Shown: piece after piece, positions 8,301 to 16,333 of the stretch
How positions within the stretch are numbered: position 1 is the stretch's first letter
Layout of the letters: every line of letters starts with the position of its first letter
DNA from: Candidatus Chloroploca asiatica
GTDB taxonomy: Bacteria; Chloroflexota; Chloroflexia; Chloroflexales; Chloroflexaceae
Assembly: GCF_002532075.1 (NCBI RefSeq)
Contig: NZ_LYXE01000119.1
Location: 1 to 38,870, forward strand
Direction: 5' to 3'
DNA length: 38,870 nucleotides
Made by a program: the position numbers and the translations under genes
The notes under the pieces: model-generated
The model's input: only the letters and a program-made list of their open reading frames with translations
The model's database searches: none
What the model was told of the DNA's origin: nothing

Positions 8301-9042
8301 GGAGGTGACGCAGGAACTGAGCGGGGACACAGCGACTATTGCCATCGGGCCGCTCCCCTCGGGCGACGCCAACAATGACAACCAGGTCTCGTTGCTTGAC
8401 TTCTCGGTGCTCGCCACCACCTTCGGGCGCAGCAGCGGCAGTGCGGGCTACGATGGGCGGGCGGATTTCAACGGCGATGGCGTGATCAATCTGCTCGACT
8501 TCTCGCTCCTCGCCAAGCACTTCGGCAAGGCAGGAGCAGAGGCCTCACCACCCGTCGAGGCGCGTGCCGGTCAGTCAGTCATCCGGGCGGAGCAGGTCGT
8601 GCCAAACCTCACCGCAGGGGCAATCGTGACCCTGAACGTGGCGGTACACGCGCCGGCGACCGGGCTGGATGGGGCTGCGGCAACACTGGCCTTCGACCCG
8701 AACGTACTCGAAGTGCTCGCCGTGACGGGCGATGCCACACTCGAGCGCTCGCTCCAGCAGGTGGTTGACCCCATCGCCGGACGGATCATCCTGGCGCGGG
8801 GCACCCTCGCGTCGCAACTCCCCACGGGGCAGGTGCAGCTCGCGCAGATCCAGTTGCGGGCACGCACCGATGCCGCCGCGACCTCGATCACGCTCGTGGA
8901 TGACGGTGAGCACGGTCAGAGTGTGGTCACGGCGCGTGGGCACGTGGTGCCCCTGGCGGCAACGGAATGGCGGCTGACGCTGAGCCCGGTGAAGCATACC
9001 GTCTACCTGCCGGTGGCGATCCGCGCAGCAACGACACGGTAA
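5350..9042 (+). CDS. Secreted CHAP-cohesin-dockerin-cohesin modular protein
   Basis: The ATG at 5350 (AGAAGGA 6 nt upstream) gives 1230 residues and matches the MNR starts of the two preceding genes. In order: signal peptide (1-35); a CHAP/NlpC-like amidase domain (about 50-185) with Cys in GGQCRQFVNN and His in LHTFIIV; Ig/FN3-like segments (190-435); four carboxypeptidase-regulatory-like beta repeats (443-770); a cohesin-like domain (about 775-905, IDGAAFFLDFDPSVLEVV); a CnaB-like sandwich; a type-I dockerin (about 1001-1060) with GDANNDNQVSLLDFS and ADFNGDGVINLLDFS loops; a second cohesin-like domain (LDGAAATLAFDPNVLEVL); and a basic tail with TVYLPVAIR. The protein would be exported, could cleave peptidoglycan or peptide amides, and could bind or be bound through cohesin-dockerin pairing. 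The partner is not shown by sequence. Confidence 0.8.
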   Translation: MNRPTTLHKLVSPIVLLIVAMLMVMHPRYGLAHQPEMTVMPQTESVAAVGSYDNAAIADYALARVGQWGGQCRQFVNNVVWAVSGGTQSIGGGNGAFANLAANGIEITNINDLVKGDVVQFENSPVVAWLHTFIIVSRVSGNTFNVVDSNWDTGSGNNEIIHAHQITFTLDPATRRAFRFGTVQHPNRPPNPPSLLSPADGSTSGSTSVALTWKHNGDPDGDTSFNYYVRVFSNNVEIKNSGWIDESTWTVRDLSDGNYEWTVQVGDRKVGSILAARWRFTVDTVAPTGSFTLNHGWATANSVSMPLDLTATDQHSGVQDVRVGSTCASLGAWQPFQPRIWWQATGQHGDTVRVCAQFRDRAGNSSLTAEQSTRLDFYPAQPSSASYRLRSDVSAISGEPHQSGNYRLNSTAGQTLASGSYATSSSYRAALGFWPRFFFTPLTYSITGRVTDANGNGLGSVTISDGSRMANTTSNGDYTISGVPAGSYTLTPSRSGYTFNPSSLSVSVNGNVTGHNFTGTLIPPATYSISGRVTDANGNGLGSVTISDGTRMANTTSNGDYTISDVPVGSYTLTPSRSGYTFNPSSLSVSVSGNVTGHNFTGTLIPPATYSISGRVTDANGNGLGDVTISDGTRIANTTSNGDYTISDVPAGSYTLTPSKDDFSFSPTSLSVTVNGDLSAQSFTGTRNTYTISGRVTDANGTGLSDVTISDGTRSTTTNSNGDYTLSNVPAGSYTLTPSKSGFSFSPTSLRVTVSGDLSAQNFTATATPPATGVTLAMVPASPSLAVGGTVMVTLEVRSDTQPIDGAAFFLDFDPSVLEVVTVQPNPVLPLELIWRINATPGQLDLVRSALNQPFPQGTFHFATVTFRARQAAPAGTSIQFSRTADRQTDVTANGVSVLGPLVPATLTVRDGMAVNVQVHLEGAPGSPDPRLSLPLAVTLRPAGSTTPVYQATPTLDQAGRFQIAGLAPGAYTLSVKHPQTLRAEVTQELSGDTATIAIGPLPSGDANNDNQVSLLDFSVLATTFGRSSGSAGYDGRADFNGDGVINLLDFSLLAKHFGKAGAEASPPVEARAGQSVIRAEQVVPNLTAGAIVTLNVAVHAPATGLDGAAATLAFDPNVLEVLAVTGDATLERSLQQVVDPIAGRIILARGTLASQLPTGQVQLAQIQLRARTDAAATSITLVDDGEHGQSVVTARGHVVPLAATEWRLTLSPVKHTVYLPVAIRAATTR
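6679..7660 (+). repeat. Four in-frame ~245-bp repeats
   Basis: Units begin at 6679, 6928, 7177 and 7417. Each encodes a GRVTDANG...SNGDYT...VPAGSYTLTPS beta-sandwich. Neighbouring units are nearly identical in DNA, so copy number is likely to vary between strains. Confidence 0.85.
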
Positions 9043-9307
9043 AGAAGTCTGGGGAATACGTTTCCCGGTAGCGCCGCCGACCACGAATGGGGCAACGAAT
9101 ACACGAATACCGCACCGCCCATTTTCGTTTATTCGTGATCAGTATTCGTGGTCGGCAAGGGCTGTCAGCAAACTTCGTTCACAGACCAGTAAGAAGTCTG
9201 GGAACGAAGTTTCCCAAACTAATAAGTCGGCACTCCCGAAAGCCGGTCGATGCGTTTGTCAACGGAATTTTCTGATGATTTGACGCAAAGGCACAAAGAG
9301 CCTTTGC
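9041..9307. repeat. Intergenic repeat cluster between the two cohesin genes
   Basis: This gap holds nested repeats and no gene. A 13-bp inverted repeat lies at 9076-9088 and 9144-9156, with CGAATAC-type motifs in its loop. A second inverted repeat pairs 9171-9187 with 9196-9211. A short direct repeat containing AAGAAGTCTGGG recurs near 9044 and 9190. At 9281-9307 there is a copy of the GACGCAAAGG dispersed motif. The remaining sequence to 9411 has only the Shine-Dalgarno of the next gene. Confidence 0.6.
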
Positions 9308-9411
9308 CGCTCAGGGTGGCCCAACACAAGCAAACGTCATTGACCGACACATCAAGCATCCGAGCATACCAGGGAACGAAGCCCTGTTAAAATGAATGAT
9401 GAGGCGCAGCT

Positions 9412-10923
9412 ATGCGGAGCAAGCGACAACCTAACCATCTTTGGCTTCCCAGTTTGATCGTCGTTCTGGTGATCCTTGTCGGTATCACCTTCTCGCTGGC
9501 CCGGCTGATGGCTGCGCCAACCGTGACCCTGAGCCTGGTACCGTCAACGCTGACGATGGCCCCGGGCGAGATTGTCACCGTGACGATTGAGGTGCAGGCC
9601 GGAACGGAGCCCATTGATGGGGTGGCAGCCTATCTCGATTTTGACCCCACGCGCTTCCAGGTGAGCGAGGTCAGCCCTAATAATACGGCGTTGCCCTTTG
9701 AGTTGGTGAACCGCTTTGAGAATACGCTCGGCACGCTTGATCAGGTGCGTGGGGCGCTCAACCAACCCTTCCCCAGCGGCACCTTTACGCTGGCAACCTT
9801 TCAGTTGCGTGCGCTCGATGTTCTAGGGACGAGTGCCCTCAGTTTTAACCAGGGCGTGCCTTCGCGCTTACGCCAGAGCGACGTCACCTCGGGCGGCGTC
9901 TCGGTGCTTGGCTCCGTCGGAGCGCTCACGGTCGAGATTACCGACGCCAGTTCACCGACCCCGACCGAAAGCCCGACCGAGCCGACGCCCAGCACGCCAA
10001 CCGAAACCCCGACCGAGCGTCCAACCAGCGCCCCAACCGAGAGTCCGTTACCCACCAGCACCCCGACCAACACGCCGACTGAGAGTCCGTTACCCTCCAG
10101 CACGCCAACCGCGAGCGCGATGCCTACCACCACCCCAACCGCGAGCACGTTGCCCACCAGCGCTCCGACGAACAGCCCGACGGGCACCCCGAGCAATACA
10201 CCGACGGCCACGGTTCCTCAGACGCAGACGGTGATCTTGAGCCTGGTACCGTCAACGCTGACGATGGCCCCGGGCGAGGTTGTCACCGTGACGATTGAGG
10301 TGCAGGCCGGGGCCGAGGCCATTGATGGGGTGGCGGCCTTTCTCGATTTTGACCCCACGCGCTTCCAGGTGAACGCGGTCAGCGCTGGGGCGGCGTTGCC
10401 CTTTGAGTTGGTGAACCGCTTTGATAACACACTCGGCACGCTTGACCAGGTGCGCGGGGCGCTCAACCAACCCTTCCCCAGCGGCACCTTTACGCTGGCA
10501 ACCTTTCAGTTGCGTGCGCTTGATGTTCTAGGGACGAGTACCCTCAGCTTTAACCAGGGCGTGCCTTCGCGCTTGCGCCAGAGCGACGTCACCTCGGGCG
10601 GCGTCTCGGTGCTTGGTGCGGTTGGAGCGCTCACGGTCGAGATTACCGACGCCAGTTCACCGACCCCGACCAGCACGCCGACGAGTGTCCCGACTGAGAG
10701 CCCAACCAGCACGCCGATAAGCACGTCAACACCAACGACGATAGCCCCCTCTCCTACGCCAAGCGTACCGCCTTCTTGGCGTGTATTCATACCATCTATT
10801 CATAAGAACAGCACAGCTATCTTCACTTCCGATTTTACTCCATCTATCGGAGCGCGTGCGCTCACTATTAAGACCTCACAGGTCTGCTCGTCGGCATTGG
10901 GACGCCATCATCAAGACCTGTGA
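9412..10923 (+). CDS. Scaffoldin-like secreted protein with two cohesin domains
   Basis: The 503-residue product has an N-terminal membrane/signal segment (about 12-33). A cohesin-like domain follows (about 36-178, with [17 protein letters not shown]), then a Thr/Pro-rich linker (180-270). A second, almost identical cohesin runs from about 274 to 413, followed by another Thr/Pro linker. The C-terminal motif [11 protein letters not shown] recalls the TVYLPVAIR tail of the upstream protein. GAGG at 9401-9404 precedes the ATG by 7 nt. Linker and domain order resemble small scaffoldins, so it could display dockerin-bearing partners such as the preceding gene product on the cell surface (inference). 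The last 17 or so codons read through a dispersed palindrome at 10871-10928, so the natural C-terminus may be recently altered. Confidence 0.75.
   Translation: MRSKRQPNHLWLPSLIVVLVILVGITFSLARLMAAPTVTLSLVPSTLTMAPGEIVTVTIEVQAGTEPIDGVAAYLDFDPTRFQVSEVSPNNTALPFELVNRFENTLGTLDQVRGALNQPFPSGTFTLATFQLRALDVLGTSALSFNQGVPSRLRQSDVTSGGVSVLGSVGALTVEITDASSPTPTESPTEPTPSTPTETPTERPTSAPTESPLPTSTPTNTPTESPLPSSTPTASAMPTTTPTASTLPTSAPTNSPTGTPSNTPTATVPQTQTVILSLVPSTLTMAPGEVVTVTIEVQAGAEAIDGVAAFLDFDPTRFQVNAVSAGAALPFELVNRFDNTLGTLDQVRGALNQPFPSGTFTLATFQLRALDVLGTSTLSFNQGVPSRLRQSDVTSGGVSVLGAVGALTVEITDASSPTPTSTPTSVPTESPTSTPISTSTPTTIAPSPTPSVPPSWRVFIPSIHKNSTAIFTSDFTPSIGARALTIKTSQVCSSALGRHHQDL
9531..10668 (+). repeat. Duplicated cohesin-coding segment
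   Basis: DNA from about 9531 to 9963 is repeated at about 10239-10668, an offset of roughly 708 bp, with few differences. One codon is lost near the VSPNN/VSAG stretch. This indicates a recent within-gene duplication or gene conversion between the two cohesins. Confidence 0.8.
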
Positions 10924-10928
10924 GGTCT
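10871..10928. repeat. AGACCTCACAGGTCT palindromic element
   Basis: Perfect 15-bp arms at 10871-10885 and 10914-10928 enclose a 28-nt loop. Each arm is itself nearly palindromic. Related copies occur at 35527-35570, with half-copies near 3174 and 5269. It overlaps the 3' end of the double-cohesin gene and could act as a terminator, although no T-run follows. Confidence 0.7.
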
Positions 10929-10970
10929 CTTCTCGTCCTTATTTGCAAGGTATTGCGCCTAGAAAGTGCC

Positions 10971-10999
10971 TTGCTCCGACGGGTTTTCCCGTCTATACT
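10971..10999 (+). promoter_or_regulatory. Promoter placing the start point at the MalT-like ATG
   Basis: TTGCTC (10971-10976) and TATACT (10994-10999) are 17 bp apart. Transcription would begin at about 11006, which is the first base of the ATG. No Shine-Dalgarno precedes that ATG, so a leaderless mRNA is predicted. Confidence 0.55.
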
Positions 11000-11005
11000 T
11001 GCGGC

Positions 11006-13654
11006 ATGGTTGTTCAGTTTCTCCAAACCAAATGCTATGTGCCGCCTCCCCGCGCCAAGAGCGTGGTACGTGCGCGTCTGAGCGACATGCTGCAACGTGG
11101 CCTGCTGGCCGGTCGCAAACTGACGCTCATCTCTGCCCCCGCCGGATATGGCAAGACGACGCTGGCGGCGGATTGGGCGCGTCAGACCGGCGTTGCGCTT
11201 GCCTGGCTCGCGCTCGATGAGCAGGATAATGAATATGGGCGCTTTCTCACGTACCTGCACTTTGCGCTGCAACAGATCGATGATGGTGCGGCGATGCAGT
11301 TACGGACGGCCCTGGACGCGGCGAGACTCCCTTCACCAGAAGCGATCGCCATTGGTCTCTGCTATGATCTCGCCCAATTGGGGCTGCGCAACGGACGTTT
11401 GCTGCTCGCCTTCGATGACTACCACAAAATCCGCGAACCCCTTATCCACGATCTGCTCAACCTGCTGCTAGAACACCTGCCACCCACCTGCCATCTCTTG
11501 CTCCTCAGCCGTGAAGACCCGCCCCTTCCCTTGCCCCGTCTGCGCGTGCGCGGCGAGATGACCGAGCTTCGCGCCCAGGATTTGCGCTTCACCGTTGCCG
11601 AGGCGGAACAGTTTTTCCATCAGACGATGCAGTTGGCGCTACGGCCTGACTGGGTGGCGGCGTTGGGGGAACGCACTGAAGGGTGGGTCGCCAGCCTGCA
11701 ACTGGCAGGACTCTCGCTGCAGGGGCGCGATGCGGCGCACACCGAGGTGTTCATTCAGGCCTTTGGCGGTAGCCATCGCTATGTCTTCGACTATCTGGCT
11801 GAAGAGGTGTTGGGGCAGCAGCCAGAGGAAGTTCGTGCCTTTTTGTGCGGAACGGCCGTGCTCGACCGCTTCAATGCCTCCCTTTGCCACGCCCTCACTG
11901 GCCGCGCCGACAGCCAGGCCATTTTACATCAACTGGAGCAGGCCAACCTGTTCCTCATTCCGCTGGACGATCGTCGTGAGTGGTACCGCTATCACCACCT
12001 GTTTGCCGACTATCTCAACACCTTGCTTAGCCAAGCGGAAAAGAGGCAGTTATGCCAGGCCGCAGCAGCATGGCATGCCGCTAATCAGTTGCCGCTCGAA
12101 GCAGTGCGCTATGCGTTCGCCAGCGCTGATGTCGCCTTTACCGCCGCTATGCTGGAACAAGTCTTGCGGCGCGATACCACCTGGTCTAGCTTTGATCTCG
12201 GTCTTTTTTCCTCTTGGTTCGCTGCGTTGCCGCTGCATGTTCTCGAGGGCCGTCCGGAATTGAAGCTCAACGCCGCCCGTATTTTTTATCTAGCACGACG
12301 GTTTGACCTGGCAGAAAAGCAGATCACCCAGGCAGAGCAAGCGTTACGTGCAGCGACACCAACGCCTGAAACAGCGCAATTGCAGGCACTGGCGACGCTC
12401 TATCGTGGGTCTATTGCTTCGGTGCGCGGCGATTTCGCCCAAGCGATGGCACACTTCGCCCTTGCTCAGGAACGTCTTGATCCTGACGATCATCTGGCCC
12501 ATGCGCGGGCGTTGTTTGGGCTGGGTCTGGCCTATAAACTAGCCGGGCAGACTGAACGCGCCGTGCAGCACTATATGCGCGCTGCGGCTGAAGCCATGTC
12601 GGCTGGGGTCGCTTTTCTGGTGGTGCATGCGCAATGCAACGCGGCAGAAGTGCAAATGACCCAGGGGCGCTTGCGCCTGGCTGAGCAGACGTGCCAGCAG
12701 ATTGCGCACTATGCCACCGAAGCAGGTTATGCGCATCTGGGGCTGCCCTTGACGCTACTGGGAGGGTTGGCCCTCGAGCGCAACGATCTGACGACCGCCG
12801 CACAATGCTTGCAAGAGGGCTTGGCGATCGCACGCCAGAGTGGACTGACGGATGATGTCCTCGTGGCGATGCGCTTCCTTTCCCGCCTGCACCTTGCCCA
12901 GGGTAACGCAACCAGCGCACTAGGCATGATGCAAGAGGCCCACGCCATCACCCAGGGGCAAGAGATCCCGCGCTTATCGCTGCTGTCCGCTGCTCATTTG
13001 GCACGCATACAACTGTATGGGGGGCAGCAAGCGGCGGCAGCGCAATGGGCAACCGCGTACCAAGCTACCCACGCCGACTACGTGCGTGAATTCGAGGATC
13101 TGACCCTGGCGCGAATTTGGCTGACGCTGGGCGAGCTCGACGCGCTCCCCACGCTCCTGCTCTCGCTGTTGGCACAGGCGGAAGCGTCGGGGCGGGGGCA
13201 GACTTGCCTGGAAGCAATGCTGCTGCTTGGCCTATACCATCACGCGCAAAAAGAAACGGACAAGGCCCTGGAATGGATCGGCCGGGCGCTACGCCTGGCT
13301 GCGCCGGAAGGGTATGTGCGGCTTTTCTTGGATGAGGAACCTTCCCTGCGCGACTTGCTGCCCCAGGTACGAACAATTGCGCCTGACTGGGTAGACAGCA
13401 TTCTGGCTATGGCTCATCCTTCGGTAGCCCCCCGCGCCGCGCTGCTGACGCAATTGCCTGAACCATTGAGCGAACAAGAATTAAACGTCTTGGCCTTACT
13501 CTGCGCCGGTCATTCGAATCGGGAAATCGCCGCCAAACTCTTTATCAGCCCCGGCACGGCCAAGTGGCATGTGCATAACATTCTCCAAAAGCTTGGCGTC
13601 GGCAGCCGCACCCAGGCCATCATTCGTGCCCGCGAATTGGGCTTAACTTCCTAA
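11006..13654 (+). CDS. MalT/LAL-type LuxR transcriptional activator
   Basis: The 882-residue product is a large ATP-binding LuxR (LAL/MalT) regulator. It has a Walker A motif in SAPAGYGKTT (about 44-51), a LLAFDDYH Walker-B-like strand, winged-helix and TPR-like superhelical regions through the centre, and a C-terminal LuxR HTH (about 815-880) with PLSEQELNVLALL, NREIAAKLFIS and TAKWHVHNILQKLG. Such proteins are STAND-type switches that oligomerise on inducer binding and activate nearby genes. The longer frame from 10781 overlaps the preceding gene and lacks family similarity, so I use the ATG at 11006. The target is unknown; adjacent candidates are the cohesin genes upstream and the hydrolase downstream. 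Confidence 0.85.
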   Translation: MVVQFLQTKCYVPPPRAKSVVRARLSDMLQRGLLAGRKLTLISAPAGYGKTTLAADWARQTGVALAWLALDEQDNEYGRFLTYLHFALQQIDDGAAMQLRTALDAARLPSPEAIAIGLCYDLAQLGLRNGRLLLAFDDYHKIREPLIHDLLNLLLEHLPPTCHLLLLSREDPPLPLPRLRVRGEMTELRAQDLRFTVAEAEQFFHQTMQLALRPDWVAALGERTEGWVASLQLAGLSLQGRDAAHTEVFIQAFGGSHRYVFDYLAEEVLGQQPEEVRAFLCGTAVLDRFNASLCHALTGRADSQAILHQLEQANLFLIPLDDRREWYRYHHLFADYLNTLLSQAEKRQLCQAAAAWHAANQLPLEAVRYAFASADVAFTAAMLEQVLRRDTTWSSFDLGLFSSWFAALPLHVLEGRPELKLNAARIFYLARRFDLAEKQITQAEQALRAATPTPETAQLQALATLYRGSIASVRGDFAQAMAHFALAQERLDPDDHLAHARALFGLGLAYKLAGQTERAVQHYMRAAAEAMSAGVAFLVVHAQCNAAEVQMTQGRLRLAEQTCQQIAHYATEAGYAHLGLPLTLLGGLALERNDLTTAAQCLQEGLAIARQSGLTDDVLVAMRFLSRLHLAQGNATSALGMMQEAHAITQGQEIPRLSLLSAAHLARIQLYGGQQAAAAQWATAYQATHADYVREFEDLTLARIWLTLGELDALPTLLLSLLAQAEASGRGQTCLEAMLLLGLYHHAQKETDKALEWIGRALRLAAPEGYVRLFLDEEPSLRDLLPQVRTIAPDWVDSILAMAHPSVAPRAALLTQLPEPLSEQELNVLALLCAGHSNREIAAKLFISPGTAKWHVHNILQKLGVGSRTQAIIRARELGLTS

Positions 13655-13695
13655 TCAACCCCAACCCACCTCTCGCCCCAAACCTACCCCCCCAA

Positions 13696-13711
13696 CCTAT
13701 CTTTGGATAGG
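13696..13711. terminator. Weak hairpin after the MalT-like gene
   Basis: CCTATC and GATAGG form a 6-bp stem around TTTG, 42 bp after the stop codon. There is no clear T-run, so termination here is only possible. Confidence 0.25.
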
Positions 13712-13792
13712 CGATCTCCCTTTGCGCTCACGGTATGCTGCAACCAGACTTTTCTTGTCATTGGCCGTCTTTACCGCCTCAGGCCGAAAACT

Positions 13793-14932
13793 ATGCACCG
13801 CTTCAACGTACAAAAGGCAAAAAGTGTCATGTGGACAGTTATCGTCATTATGGTGGCAGCCAGCCTGGTTCTCTTGAGTCTCTTGCTCGCCTGGAGTCCC
13901 GGACGGCCACAACCCTTCCTTGATGCACATGGCCAACCGTTGGCCGACAGTCTTGCCGAGAAAATCCACGTTGACATCAATGGCGTGGAGCAGGGCATGT
14001 TTATCAAGAGCAAGCATATTGGCCATCCGGTGCTGCTGTTCGTGCATGGTGGTCCCGGAATGCCCGAATATTGGCTGACCCAACGCTACCCAACTGATCT
14101 CGAAGCGCATTTTACGGTTGTCTGGTGGGAACAGCGTGGTGCGGGCCTTTCCTACAGCCCTGATATACCGCCAGAAACGATGACGGCCGAACAGTTTGTC
14201 GCTGATACTCTGGAAGTGACCCGCTACCTCATCAACCGCTTTGGCCAGGAAAAGATCTACTTGATGGGCCACTCGTGGGGCAGCTACCTTGGCATCCAGG
14301 CAGTGGCAGAGGCACCAGAGTTGTACCATGCCTACCTCGGCATGGGGCAGGTTTCGTATCAACTGCAAGCGGAACAACTGGCGTATGCTTATGCCCTGGC
14401 GCAGTACAACACCAACGGGAACCAGCGCATGGTGCGACGCCTAGAAGCCGCACCGCCCACGATGACCGTCCCGCTTCCGACGGCCTATGAGGCGCTGCGC
14501 GACGAATACATGCACGGGATCGGCATCGGTACTACCCGTGACATGACCTCAGTTATCACGGGTATTTTCCTACCATCCTGGCAATTCCGCGAGTACACGC
14601 TGCGCGAAAAGGTCAATCTGTGGCGCGGCAAGGTCTATTCCCGTTCACGCACGTTTAGCCTGTGGGATACGATGCAGGCCACTGACTTGACGCAACAGGT
14701 GACGGAACTGGCAATTCCAGTCTATTTCTTCCACGGTACATACGATTACACCTGCGCCTACCCATTGGCGAGGGCCTATTTTGACGAACTCAAAGCGCCG
14801 CTGAAAGGATTTTACACGTTCGAAAACTCGGCTCACTCGCCCATATTTGAAGAACCAGATAAAGCCCTGAAGATCTTGTTGGAAGATGTGTTGAAGGGGG
14901 CAACAACCCTCGCTGATGAAGAAGAGCGATGA
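13793..14932 (+). CDS. Membrane-anchored alpha/beta hydrolase (S33-like)
   Basis: With the ATG at 13793 the protein has 379 residues; a start at 13829 is equally possible and neither has a clear ribosome site. An N-terminal hydrophobic segment (MWTVIVIMVAASLVLL) predicts a membrane anchor or export signal. The hydrolase core has the HGGPG oxyanion-hole motif of the proline-iminopeptidase/epoxide-hydrolase-like group, the nucleophile elbow GHSWGS, an acid in GTYDYT and the catalytic His in NSAHSPIFE, so the triad is complete. The substrate is unknown. Its stop codon overlaps the start of the next small gene (ATGA), indicating an operon. Confidence 0.75.
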   Translation: MHRFNVQKAKSVMWTVIVIMVAASLVLLSLLLAWSPGRPQPFLDAHGQPLADSLAEKIHVDINGVEQGMFIKSKHIGHPVLLFVHGGPGMPEYWLTQRYPTDLEAHFTVVWWEQRGAGLSYSPDIPPETMTAEQFVADTLEVTRYLINRFGQEKIYLMGHSWGSYLGIQAVAEAPELYHAYLGMGQVSYQLQAEQLAYAYALAQYNTNGNQRMVRRLEAAPPTMTVPLPTAYEALRDEYMHGIGIGTTRDMTSVITGIFLPSWQFREYTLREKVNLWRGKVYSRSRTFSLWDTMQATDLTQQVTELAIPVYFFHGTYDYTCAYPLARAYFDELKAPLKGFYTFENSAHSPIFEEPDKALKILLEDVLKGATTLADEEER

Positions 14933-15135
14933 ACAATTACCACATCTGCGTGCGCGGCCATCTGGATGAGCGCTGGTTTGACTGGTTTGATGGGCTGACC
15001 CTTGCCGTCACCGATGATGGGATGACGCTCATTACCGGCAGAGGTCTCGATCAGGCCGCGCTGCACGCCATGCTTAACCGCATCCGTGACCTTGGACTGG
15101 AATTGATTTCGGTGCAACAGGTGAAAGCTGAGTGA
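14929..15135 (+). CDS. Small uncharacterised protein coupled to the hydrolase
   Basis: The 68-residue cytosolic-looking protein starts by ATGA overlap with the hydrolase stop. Its pattern YHICVRGHLDERWFDWFDGL, a short loop, then DQAALHAMLNRIRDLGLELISV resembles a small family known to me from actinobacterial and Chloroflexota genomes, where it is described only as hypothetical. It contains two amphipathic strands and a helix. No catalytic residues are evident. Confidence 0.7.
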   Translation: MNNYHICVRGHLDERWFDWFDGLTLAVTDDGMTLITGRGLDQAALHAMLNRIRDLGLELISVQQVKAE

Positions 15136-15251
15136 GGTAGCACATTTTGAGGATGCATCTAGAGGGGCGAGGCGCGCTCAGCCGGATGACCTGGAGCCAT
15201 TAGGCGACTAGCTGGCGCGGCCGAATTGCCCGCCCGCCCCGCAACCTGGCC

Positions 15252-15383
15252 TTGGAATGGTTTGCGTTGCTCGACGCTCCTAGCAAGCAACTCTACACCT
15301 TTGCCGACGCCGAGCACTCGGTCGCCTTCGAGCAGTATGAAGCGCTCCACGACATTTTGACAGGGACGGTTCTCCCAGAAGCG
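15252..15383 (+). pseudogene. C-terminal remnant of an alpha/beta hydrolase
   Basis: About 44 residues beginning EWFALLDAPSKQLYTF and containing AEHSVAFEQYEALHDIL match the end of S33-type hydrolases, including the catalytic-His segment (compare YTFENSAHSPIFE in the gene upstream). No upstream portion with a nucleophile elbow is present, so the gene is truncated. The open frame continues to 15611 without similarity, through the operator-like repeat at 15449-15475. The stretch 15136-15251 shows nothing recognisable. Confidence 0.6.
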
Positions 15384-15448
15384 TCCAGACGACCAGCGAT
15401 GCTGCGCGGCGTTCAGTATGACAAGGCCGCGAGCATCGTAGCCTCAAC

Positions 15449-15532
15449 GGTATCCCTCACGCTGTCAGGGATACTCCTGACACTCCATGCGGAATTTTTC
15501 GGCTACCGGCGCTGGCGCATAGCCGCTATACT
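15449..15532 (+). promoter_or_regulatory. Shared operator-promoter module, copy A (glsB-csbD)
   Basis: An imperfect palindrome (15449-15475, centre 15462) with the core CTGTCAGGGATACT is followed by the block CGGAATTTTTCGGCTACC (15490-15507) and by TATACT (15527-15532). The operator centre lies 65 bp upstream of this -10-like hexamer. No good -35 exists, which fits an activator or alternative sigma factor. The start would be near 15539, about 70 nt before glsB. Copies B (27972-28055) and C (18546-18628) share the layout. Confidence 0.5.
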
Positions 15533-15607
15533 CAAGAGTACAAGCCACATTCCCTATCGCAATTTAAACGTATATCCAACGGCGTATGCCGTTGAAAGGG
15601 CACATCG

Positions 15608-15862
15608 ATGATTAATCTTCTTGTATGGCTCATCGTCGGCGCGGTGATCGGTTGGGCTGCGGGTCTCGTGCTAGGTGACCGCAACAGTGTCTTGGTCAAT
15701 ATCATTGTTGGCATCGTGGGTGCCATGATCGGTGGGCTTCTCTTTGGTGGGCCAACGATCAACGAGAGTGCCCTGAACCTAACTGCAATGCTCATCTCGC
15801 TGGTTGGCGCAATCATTCTTCTCGCGGTCGTCAATCTTGTTCGCCGTGGACGCCTGGCATAG
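15608..15862 (+). CDS. GlsB/YeaQ/YmgE-family stress membrane protein
   Basis: The 84-residue protein has three hydrophobic segments with glycine-rich faces (GAVIGWAAGLVLG, GIVGAMIGGLLFGG and a C-terminal helix) and ends in basic residues. This is the size and pattern of the GlsB/YeaQ/YmgE (transglycosylase-associated) family of small inner-membrane proteins linked to envelope, acid and osmotic stress. AAAGGG lies 7 nt before the ATG. A shared operator-promoter module lies just upstream, and a CsbD-type gene follows. Confidence 0.85.
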   Translation: MINLLVWLIVGAVIGWAAGLVLGDRNSVLVNIIVGIVGAMIGGLLFGGPTINESALNLTAMLISLVGAIILLAVVNLVRRGRLA

Positions 15863-15872
15863 GACGATAAAA

Positions 15873-15949
15873 CGGAGGTTGTGGTGCGTCTCAACCTCCG
15901 TGTCCGCATATTGTTGCTGCGCCGGATCGCTAGAACGATGCGGCGCAGC
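15873..15949. repeat. Two hairpins between glsB-like and csbD-like genes
   Basis: The first stem pairs 15873-15881 with 15892-15900 (9 bp). The second pairs 15916-15924 with 15941-15949 (9 bp). Neither has a T-run. They may attenuate or stabilise the transcript between the two stress genes. Confidence 0.5.
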
Positions 15950-15969
15950 GCTAGATAAAGGACTCGACA

Positions 15970-16269
15970 ATGAGCAACGGAACCGAACGGGTAAAGGGTA
16001 AGGCAGAGGAAATCAAGGGAGCCGTGAAGGCGACTGTCGGCAATGTGGTTCATAACGAACAGTTGGAGGCGGAAGGCCATGCCGATCAGGTTGAAGGTCA
16101 GGCTCGCCAGAACCGCGCGAAGACGGAGGAGCGGGTCAAGGGCACGGGCGAGGAGCTCAAGGGCGAGACCAAAGATGCTGTTGGCGGCCTGATTGGCGAC
16201 GATCACATGAAGGCGGAAGGCAAGGCGGAAGCCCAGAAGGGCAAAGCTCGCCAGAACGTCAATAAATAG
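15970..16269 (+). CDS. CsbD-family stress protein, duplicated domain
   Basis: The 99-residue, highly charged and disordered-looking protein carries KGKAEEIKGAVKATVG and later VKGTGEELKGETKDAVG, so it has two CsbD-like units in one chain. Classical CsbD proteins (about 60-70 residues) are induced by sigma-B or other general-stress systems; their molecular role is unclear. AAAGGA at 15956-15961 lies 8 nt before the ATG. Its position after the GlsB-type gene suggests joint stress control. Confidence 0.85.
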   Translation: MSNGTERVKGKAEEIKGAVKATVGNVVHNEQLEAEGHADQVEGQARQNRAKTEERVKGTGEELKGETKDAVGGLIGDDHMKAEGKAEAQKGKARQNVNK

Positions 16270-16333
16270 GGATAATCACATGCGACGCGGCGGTTCTGCT
16301 CCTCAGACCCGTCGCGTCGCAAAGGCTGTCCCT

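Noticed and set aside
7102-8520. 472-residue open frame on the minus strand
   Set aside because: It is antisense to the repeat and cohesin region, rich in Arg/Gly/His, and without any recognisable domain or ribosome site. High GC makes such frames common.
10781-11005. 75-residue N-terminal extension of the MalT-like protein
   Set aside because: It overlaps the double-cohesin frame and a dispersed palindrome and lacks similarity. The promoter and the family start both point to 11006.
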